Origin: Ectocarpus siliculosus
Taxonomy: Eukaryota > Sar > Phaeophyceae > Ectocarpales > Ectocarpaceae
Direction of reading: 5' to 3'
Length of the DNA: 64,000 nucleotides
Assembly: GCA_000310025.1 (NCBI GenBank)
Contig: FN649733.1
Span: 1,091,903-1,155,902, forward strand
A program made the position numbers and the translations under genes. Positions 56,668 to 64,000 of the stretch are shown here, in pieces (the stretch's first letter is position 1; each line of letters begins with the position of its first letter). The notes below the pieces were generated by a model. That model saw only the letters and a program-made list of their open reading frames with translations, ran no database searches and had not been told where the DNA came from.

Positions 56668-59600
56668 TCACGGGTCGAATTCCGACTCCAAGAGCAAGTC
56701 TAAAACGCCATTTGACTCACCGGTGTTGAAACCCTCCCCTTCAGCCCCATCGGCCTCTTCCTGTCGGGCCCGTCGCTCGGCGAAGCAGACGAGGCACGTC
56801 ACCACGAAAGTGAACCAGATGGCGGAAAAGAACTGCGCGAAAAACGTCAATGTACCATTCGCCCGAGCGCGAGAAAAGGCGTTGTCAATAGACGCTCCTC
56901 ACCAACGCTGGGAACGAAGGTGCGGTATTGACAACGCTGAGACACGTGGGAAATGCTGATTAGACGTAGGAGGCGGGAATCGGCCGTCTCAAAACAACGC
57001 CTGACCACCAAGAAAAGGAAGATGAACTGAGTGACTGCCCTAAGTTGAGGGAGGCCGATGACGACTGTTGTGCCCTCCTGCCACTGCAACCAAATCTCTC
57101 TGCAAAAAGATGTTTGCCTTTGGAGGTCCTTGCTAACTGAGGGGTAGGCGGAGATCCTTTCGGGTCGAACTTCTCGAGATCTTACAGGAGCGTGCTGCAG
57201 AGAAGGGACCACCGGTGAGCGATGAAAACTACAATTTGAAGAGGCAGTCCTTCCCCAACCCACCAAGTCTTCTGGTTTCATCGGCACGCTGGTTGATGTG
57301 TGCATTTGGGACGGGATCCGATTGAAAACGAGCGTTCAGGCGAAAAAAAAAGTTCAATCCCGACAGCGACGAGGAAGCCGCCGAACCCTTCTCGGACGCA
57401 AAGACACCGCTTTCGTGTACCACCACCCTTCCGAAGCACCACTTCTCGACCTCCAAAAAGGAAGTCTGGAGGTGTTTATGTACCTGCGGCAGGAAGACGA
57501 TGAAAGCCGAGTAGTCCGCGCCAGCGACCAGGTAGACGGCCAGCACGCTCGTCACCAGGGTGCCCCCTAACAACTTGCGGGAGTGCTTGGCGTTGTCCAT
57601 CAGGACGGATGCCTCCAGCAGCTTCCTACGTTGCTCCTGCACAAAAAAAAACGTGGTGAATCCCCCTCCTGAGGTTGGAAGCTTACGTTTTTACGATCCT
57701 CCTGCTTGCTCAAACACGTAAATTTGCACGCCCCATCACCGTGGGCGGGGCGAGTGGGTCCTCCTGTGATGCTAAATATGATATTCTCCCAAGACACACG
57801 AACACAACTGCATGATACCCACATGAGTTTACCGTTCTCGACGGATGTGTCACGTGAATTCGGAAAAAGATGAGCTACCAGGTCGTTTCCGCGGGAGACA
57901 ACAGGCAGCGCCGTGAAAGTTCTCGTAAGCGGTGTTGCCACCGAAACGCCTTCCAATTCGAATTGCAGGTATGATGGAAAGCAAGACCCCCGAAGACCGC
58001 CGAATTAACAGCGTCTTGCTGGAGAGACAAGCACGCATCTCAGGGTACACCACCCATGAACCCGGGGAGGCTTCATATGGATGGGAAAACGACTTTACCA
58101 GAAAACCGATGCGAACCAAACGACGAATACAGGCATGAATGACGTTATTCGGAGACCGACTTGTCAACCCCAACGGAGCTGGGCATCACACCTCCGTTGA
58201 GCCGTCGTTGTCTTCGAGGCCCCGCGCGAGGGACATCGCCAGGGCCTGGTTTGTACACCAGGTGAACAACTGCCCGGCGTGGAGGAGCCATGTAGGGACG
58301 AACACCACCCACCAGTTCCAGTTCACCTTCAAGAGTACGCAGCGGAATGCGCAGGGAACGACAGAGGCGTTACACGACGCGGTTGGAAACATCAGGATAC
58401 GCGAAACATCGAGACCTACTCAGGACTGGAAAGGCAGCCTAGGCAGCCTAAAAGCGTGCGCTTCGCAACAAGAGCGCACAAAAAAGCTGTCGTCGTAGAC
58501 CATAGGTCGGGCAGGTTGGATGGACATAAATATGTCCCAGAACGCTGGTGGAAAACAAACGTGCACACTTGACATGGACACGAGAGATGAAATAGCATAA
58601 TCCTATTATAGTGTCACTTGCAAGAGCACAACCAACACGAGACAAGTATGCTTTGCAAAACATCAGCCTCAACATTCGTCAGTCAGCCTCAACATTCGTC
58701 AGTCAGCCTCAACATTCGTCAGTCAGCCTCAACATTCGTCAGTCAGCCTCAACATTCGTCAGTCAGCCTCGACAAACGTTCAGCTGGGACGCATTTGAAC
58801 GTGTATCATGTATCAGAAGTCTGGCTGGCAAGCGAAAACCCTCATGCATAATGTTCACAGATCCGCCCACATTCGCATACACATGCACGAACTTGCACGA
58901 AGGGAAACAAAATTCTGGTTGCTGTTGCTGCTGTTGTAGCAACACCGCTTTGATTCCATCCAGTCATGTAAACGTACAGCAGCGTGAGAAGGGACGACAG
59001 AGTAACAACACAGGAGCAGCAAAGCCATAGGTGCCATCACACACCTCGCCGTCGAGTCTCCACATGAGGAATAACACTTGAAGGAACAGCATGGCCGCTT
59101 CGCCCATGGCCTGTGTCCCACAACAGCGGCGATAGCGACACGCGAGAGGACAAAGGGAAAAACCCGCGCTTAAGAATCGCATGCGTGCGCGCTGAACGAT
59201 ACAACAACGAACAGGCAGAAACACCAACTAGTTCAGACGAGTGCTGTTGAACAACGCGGCGTCGTAGAAACATGGGATGGTCTATGTCCGGGGGAGAGCG
59301 GGGGCGGGGGGGGGGGGGGGGGGGACCCCAAATCGGGGGTGGCGGAATCTTTTAAACATTTGCCCCCCATCCCCAACAAACCGGGGAAAAAAACGCCGGG
59401 GTTTCCCCCGGGTTTTCCATTACCAAACNNNNNNNNNNNNNNNNNNNNNNNNNNNNNNNNNNNNNNNNNNNNNNNNNNNNNNNNNNNNNNNNNNNNNNNN
59501 NNNNNNNNNNNNNNNNNNNNNNNNNNNNGGGGGGGGGGGGGGGGGGGGGGGTGTACTCATAGTCGTGCATGCCGTAGTCTTTAGACCATTGACCTCGCAT

Positions 59601-62600
59601 CCCTACAAAGCCGGGACAGAGCACGCCGGGTTCTCACCAGGCTTTCACATCACCAAGCGCGATGCACCGGGAGGTATTCGGCAAGTCGCATGAAGGGTAT
59701 GGTGCATCCTGCTAAGGGTGTTCGGCATCTTGTGCTTACTCCCTTGCGTACGGATGACAGCTGCGTATGACTTAATTTATTTTCTGGTGCTTTCACTTCC
59801 AGAGACAAGTTACAAGCACTGTGTAACTGCCTCGAGGGTGCTTGACCATTTTAACACAACGTGGTGCGATCATCCCCTTTGCGCGGAGTGAGGGTTATCG
59901 ACCCCGCACAACATAATCAACTCGACCACCATTATGGTTACCGCCAAAAAAAAAACAGAGATATAAAAAAAGCGGCAACCTTGCTGCCGAGCTCACGAAG
60001 TGATCGGCTTGTTTTACAACGTCGTTGTCAAGCGACGAAAACCCAAACCCAATGGCAAACACCGGGGGGGGGGGGTTACACACCGATAGGGCATGCAATA
60101 GTATGGGAGAAGTATTGTACACAATAGCCCTTAAGAGGGAACTAGAACCAAGGCTCGATAGAGGTTGGGAGCCTCTATTGTCTTCGAATGTAGGATTGTA
60201 GTAACAAGCAACCGGGGGCGTGGAGCGAGAAGAACGGCACTTTATCGTCACTCTATTTGTACGGACCCAGGAACACAAGAAGAACGCTTCCTCAGGAGTG
60301 AGTAGCCGTGGAGCGCCAATCGACGGTGGCGCCGAGACGGAGCTGATATACATTAATATATGCAGCGAATGATAGGTGCCAACTATTCTGGGAGCAGGTC
60401 AAGAAAAGCGGGTATATTTCATCAGGGGTGGGTTATCGTTCGAGGTTGTTTCGTCGGCGTTGCAATCCAAGAGTACGTGTACCAAGGAGAACAAACCGGA
60501 GCGCTTTCGTAGAGGCGACTACTCTCCATCATTGTTGCAGAACTGAAAGTCGTTCAAACCGCAACCGACATGATGTGTATCATCGGCACACGTGTGCTGT
60601 CGTTAATGCCAAAGTTGTCGGTGGCATCAAAACTGTGCGCCTTCCCAGACGTTTACGATGCCATTGACGAGACATGCCTCATACTGGAGACGTATCCTGA
60701 ACAGGGATGAACTGCTGTGTCCTGAACAGAGCATGAGATACCAAAGAATCTACCGTGTGGACGGTTCTCTGTTCGAAATCATTGCACGTTTGAGCGGTAA
60801 ACATTGCTGTTTCCCTCGACGTGTTTTCAACTCGACGACTCTTTCTTCCTCACCTTGATTGCGGCGATGACTCTGCCGACAAACAGCCGCTTCGTCTGAA
60901 GCACAATCTGCTCCCATGAGAAACAACGAGATGGCCAGAGAAGCAACGCCAGAGGGATGTGATGTGGGGTTAGGTTTGAGTTGGAAAGGGTGAAGCTCAA
61001 TGACAAAGCATCACGTCGGAGATAGGCACGTGGCCGTCCCTGGTCACCCCCGGAGCAATCGAGAATGGGCGATTCTGTGGGGTTTGATTCGTCACGCATC
61101 GCGATATTACACTTGTGGCGTTGGCATGTTAAGCATGACCTACCAAAAGCGACGCTAAACATGGAGGCAGACCACCCAATCCAGTGACTACGATTTCGAA
61201 ATTGTCGGGGCAGCCGTGGGGTAACGACCGTCTTGAATTTTTCCACAGAGACTCACTTTGGCTTGGTTTGAAACCCCAGTCGGTTACACTGTGTACGCTG
61301 AACAAGTACCAACACCGACCCCAGGTGCTATCTCTACCTTCTTATTCCATCCAACAACCGGGCCCCGAAATGTGCAGCGTCACGAACCGATAACCGGTAT
61401 TGCATTCACCAAACGCACCCTATACAGCTCTCCAGCAATCCGAAGCCAGACCCACGCCATGAGCGGCGCCAAAACTTCCTCCCAAGACCAGCTGATGTGG
61501 CGATCCAACCTAAGAACTAAGAGTACCTGCGCTTGTCGTTTGCAGGGAGGGTTTGCCTTTAACATTGGCTCATTTACAGGGTTGGAATCAAGGGGTGAGT
61601 GCAGCTACGGTGAAACTAACGTAGGGTTTTGCAGCTACGTATGCATCGGTGTGCACGCAACCCTAATGTGTGATATAGACATGATCAGCAGTACAGAACG
61701 AGAAACGATGACTGCCTTGGCACTTGCATGTCACGACTGCATTCAGCCAGAAAGCACTGTGGGAGTTTTGCGCCTTTCCATGGACATGCAAGGTGCTCAA
61801 CGTAGTTCGTTGATCGCCGACACGCGCGGAGGAGAGGGCAGTAGTTTCAACGCCAGAACAAAGGACACCCAGTATAGACACCAATGCAGCGGATAGAAAC
61901 GTGCTAGATGTGAAGGGCAAGTCCGTCTATGCGCGTGCCAAGTGCCGTGTTTCGCCAGGACCGCCCTATCAAGGCAGGTAGGGGGAACCCAAACCTGTGC
62001 ATGTACGTTGACCCAACAGTAGTCGGACAGCCTTGATTTCCGAAGACGATAGGCTGGAAACAGCACACATCATTCGCCGCGTCACGCCACGCCTCGCTTT
62101 CGCACAAAATCTGTTAGTGAATGATGCGCCTACTTGAAACATGCACACAACACTACAGAATATTAGCCTCTGGCCAGAGAAAACCACGCAAAGCCTACAG
62201 CAGGGGGCGCCTAAGGACGACGAAGGAATCAAGACAGTGACATCTAGCTCAGGTAACAGCCGTGTCACCGAAAGCGGTGGACGTGGTCCAGGTAACACAC
62301 CTGAAACAAAACGAGCAACCCCCACTTCACGAGCGCAAGCACCCTCATCGACATCGGGTAAGGGTCTCGCCACTCGCCCTGCCACTCGGCCGGGGCCTTG
62401 ATAGGTCCCCAGCTCACAATAAATACGAAGAACATCAACCCTGTAGTAGTGGTGGAGCAAAAAAATGATTGAAGAGTGCACACATGGGCAGCACCAACAA
62501 TGGCTCGCAGAAGTGACAAGCTCGCGATAAACCGGCAAGCGAAGACCGACGACATTAAAAGTGTAAAAAAAACTGAGCTTACAAAAAAAAGGCTACACAA

Positions 62601-63301
62601 TCAACACCTGACAGTCGTTCATCTCTAGCGAATGTGCCCAAGAAGGAAGCGGCGTAAACCATATCTACTTACAGCTGGCGATGGAACGAACTTTGTGGTA
62701 AGATCAATGGTGCTGTTGATTCCTCGTCTTTGCTACGTGCACACGGTCTAACCATTCCGAAACTTGGAGTGACATTAACTTCCTCTACAGCAACGTCAAC
62801 CGCCATGGTGGGGGGATATCTTGAAGTGTCTAGAAACAAACCCCTGAAGAGAACGAACCAGGAAACGGCATTGTGGTTGGAAACCACGCACGAAATGCCA
62901 TCCCGACATTCCTGAGGGGATCTCGCGTCGAAACATTGTTTTTTTAATACTCATAAAAAAAACAAAGCTCTCGTCCTGCACTGGCGTGTCTTACCAATGC
63001 CATCAGTAATCCACAGAGGGGTCCACACGGCCGCCCAGGACATGGAGGTCGTCCCGTCTACCCTCAGGGAGAACAAGATGGGCCACAGCAGCGACACGCT
63101 CACCAGAAGAATGACCGTGAGCACCACCAACGCGATGTCTCGCTTGCGTCTCTTGAGAAAGCCGTTCAGCAGAGACTGTTTGGTCCCGCCGTGAGCAGCG
63201 ACAGCAGCAGCAGCAGCAGCAGCAGCAACGTCGGCATGTTTGCCGTTGAAGACTCGGCGTAACGTGCGCACGCATGTACACACAGCAGTCTTCCCTACCA
63301 A
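56668..63301 (-). CDS. TMEM185/Tmemb_185A-family multi-pass membrane protein, at least 8 exons
   Basis: Minus-strand exons: (63301)-62995, 62440-62301, 61526-61419, 60907-60854, 59110-59045, 58326-58192, 57636-57484, 56832-56668; all phases close. The signature of the family, a helix ending L-R-L/V-D-G followed by a W-x-W patch and PxWL, occurs three times: FSLRVDGTTSMSWAAVWTPL, VLLVLRLDRHISWSWEEVLA, and LFLMWRLDGEVNWNWWVVFV. Two more helices follow (LVTSVLAVYLVAGADYSAFI and WFTFVVTCLVCFAERRA), then an acidic tail. The family function is unknown. The N-terminus is open: no ATG lies in frame in the first exon, which includes a 9-Ala run coded by GCN repeats, so an upstream exon is expected; a candidate ATG at about 63759 begins a hydrophobic segment. 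A good donor (ACCG|GTGAGT) at about 56719 allows an alternative 3' exon. Confidence 0.75.
58665..58770. repeat. 20-bp minisatellite, about five units
   Basis: CAGCCTCAACATTCGTCAGT is repeated about five times without visible change, with a partial unit at the end, in an intron of the TMEM185-like gene. Perfect units imply recent expansion and likely length polymorphism. Confidence 0.92.
59300..59528. other. Assembly gap with error copy of its right flank
   Basis: 100 N at 59429-59528. The left flank (59325-59428) aligns base for base with the retroposon sequence right of the gap (59551-59655), with many substitutions towards neighbouring bases and extra G/C (CCATCCCCAACAAACCGGGG against GCATCCCTACAAAGCCGGGA). 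It is best explained as a poor read beyond a G homopolymer, giving a spurious duplication. Confidence 0.8.
59529..60075 (-). repeat. Poly(C)-tailed SINE-like element, one monomer, more diverged
   Basis: Minus orientation, with a G run (complement of the C tail) at 59529-59550, full body and one monomer (about 60008-60063). It has more differences than the copies at 6258-7988, 21541 and 29134, so it is older. It lies in an intron of the TMEM185-like gene. Confidence 0.85.
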
Positions 63302-64000
63302 AATACATCATAGGTGTTTCCCCAAGCGTAGGGATAAGGCACCTAAGTGAGGCTTGCCGGTGGATGGCAGCCGCAGTTGTGTGATGTTCGCTGTTATTGA
63401 GGACCGGTCGAGGGCGTGGATGGTCGGGAAGGAGACCAAGGATTCTTCGAGCAACAACGCGCGCTTCCAAGGGACGGGTACATCATTTGAAGGCGCGTAT
63501 GGGAGCAGCCAAAAGGCAACATCATACGTCTGGTTTATGTCATACTCGCTGGGAGGCGTCCTAAGGGGTAATCGAATCGACTGTAAATGCTTTCACCTCA
63601 GTGCCGCCAAGCAGAATGGGAACGAAGTCATCGTAGCAAGCGATGGCCGTCTGCTGAGGTCCCTGTTGTGCGAGAACCGGAGAGAGGAGCCCCACAAAAG
63701 TGTAAATTAATATGACCTTCACGAGCAAGAAAAGTGTATGAAGCAATTCTATTCCCATAAACGATGGTTCAGGGGACTTGGAGGAGAGGAAGGTTTTGAT
63801 GCAATCCTGGATCGGAGCTATGTTCGGTGACAAGAGAATAATACTGCTGTTTTGGTCGATGTGTAGTACTCAGGGTACGCAGAAGAGCTCGGCACTCGCT
63901 GCAGAATATTTCCACAATGTGAACGAAACACGATGAACAGGCTCTTCAAGGACGACGTTACGAAAAACTTCGTTGGCGTCGCGCCGGGTTTTGGGAACGG
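63302..64000. other. Right edge, possible 5' exon(s) of the TMEM185-like gene
   Basis: A minus-strand frame from an ATG near 63759 encodes ELLHTLFLLVKVILIYTFVG, a membrane-helix-like stretch, and could be the first exon of the gene to the left; the splice link was not demonstrated. Nothing else was recognised. Confidence 0.3.

Overview
The window looks like nuclear DNA of a multicellular stramenopile, most likely a brown alga (Ectocarpus/kelp type). That is an inference from style, not a database match: GC near 50%, genes split into 7 to 16 short exons by GT-AG introns mostly of 0.3-1.2 kb, neighbouring genes mostly on alternating strands, a copia-type retroelement, and introns full of simple repeats. 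There are no bacterial operons, tRNAs, rRNAs or CRISPR arrays. Three 100-base N gaps (19513-19612, 36026-36125, 59429-59528) all sit in G/C homopolymers.

Layout: 1-3157 (minus) is the 5' part of a broken Ty1/copia retroelement running off the left edge. 3.8-8 kb is repeat territory. 9.87-13.43 kb (minus) is an mpaB/DUF2236-type oxygenase-like gene with an array of ACGT-core motifs upstream. 18.35-25.88 kb (minus) is an 8-exon spinster-like major facilitator transporter. 26.93-36.40 kb (plus) is an 11-exon aldehyde dehydrogenase of the betaine/aminoaldehyde type. 38.66-51.02 kb (minus) is a complete 16-exon mitochondrial Hsp70. 51.71-55.17 kb (plus) is an unrecognised membrane protein. 56.67-63.3 kb (minus) is a TMEM185-family membrane protein. 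I rebuilt exon chains by hand; splice phases close without error for the Hsp70, the aldehyde dehydrogenase, the transporter and most of the TMEM185-like and mpaB-like genes.

The most unusual content is a poly(C)-tailed retroposon family. Elements of about 0.45-0.7 kb carry one to four roughly 63-bp monomers at the 5' end, a conserved body, a conserved 3' end ending ATGAGTAC and then a run of C. They occur singly and as head-to-tail arrays (6.26-7.99 kb; 20.98-22.22 kb in the other orientation). The same 3' end and C tail follow a LINE-like reverse-transcriptase C-terminus at 29.82-30.16 kb. A 93-bp 5'-truncated copy at 16493-16585 is flanked by a perfect 16-bp target-site duplication. This suggests a LINE and a SINE-like partner sharing a 3' end and a C tail. 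C/G runs of these copies also mark two of the three assembly gaps, and next to two gaps the sequence is an error-laden second copy of the other side.

The genes do not form an obvious pathway. Two pairs are head-to-head (transporter/aldehyde dehydrogenase; Hsp70/membrane protein) and could share promoter regions; two pairs are tail-to-tail.
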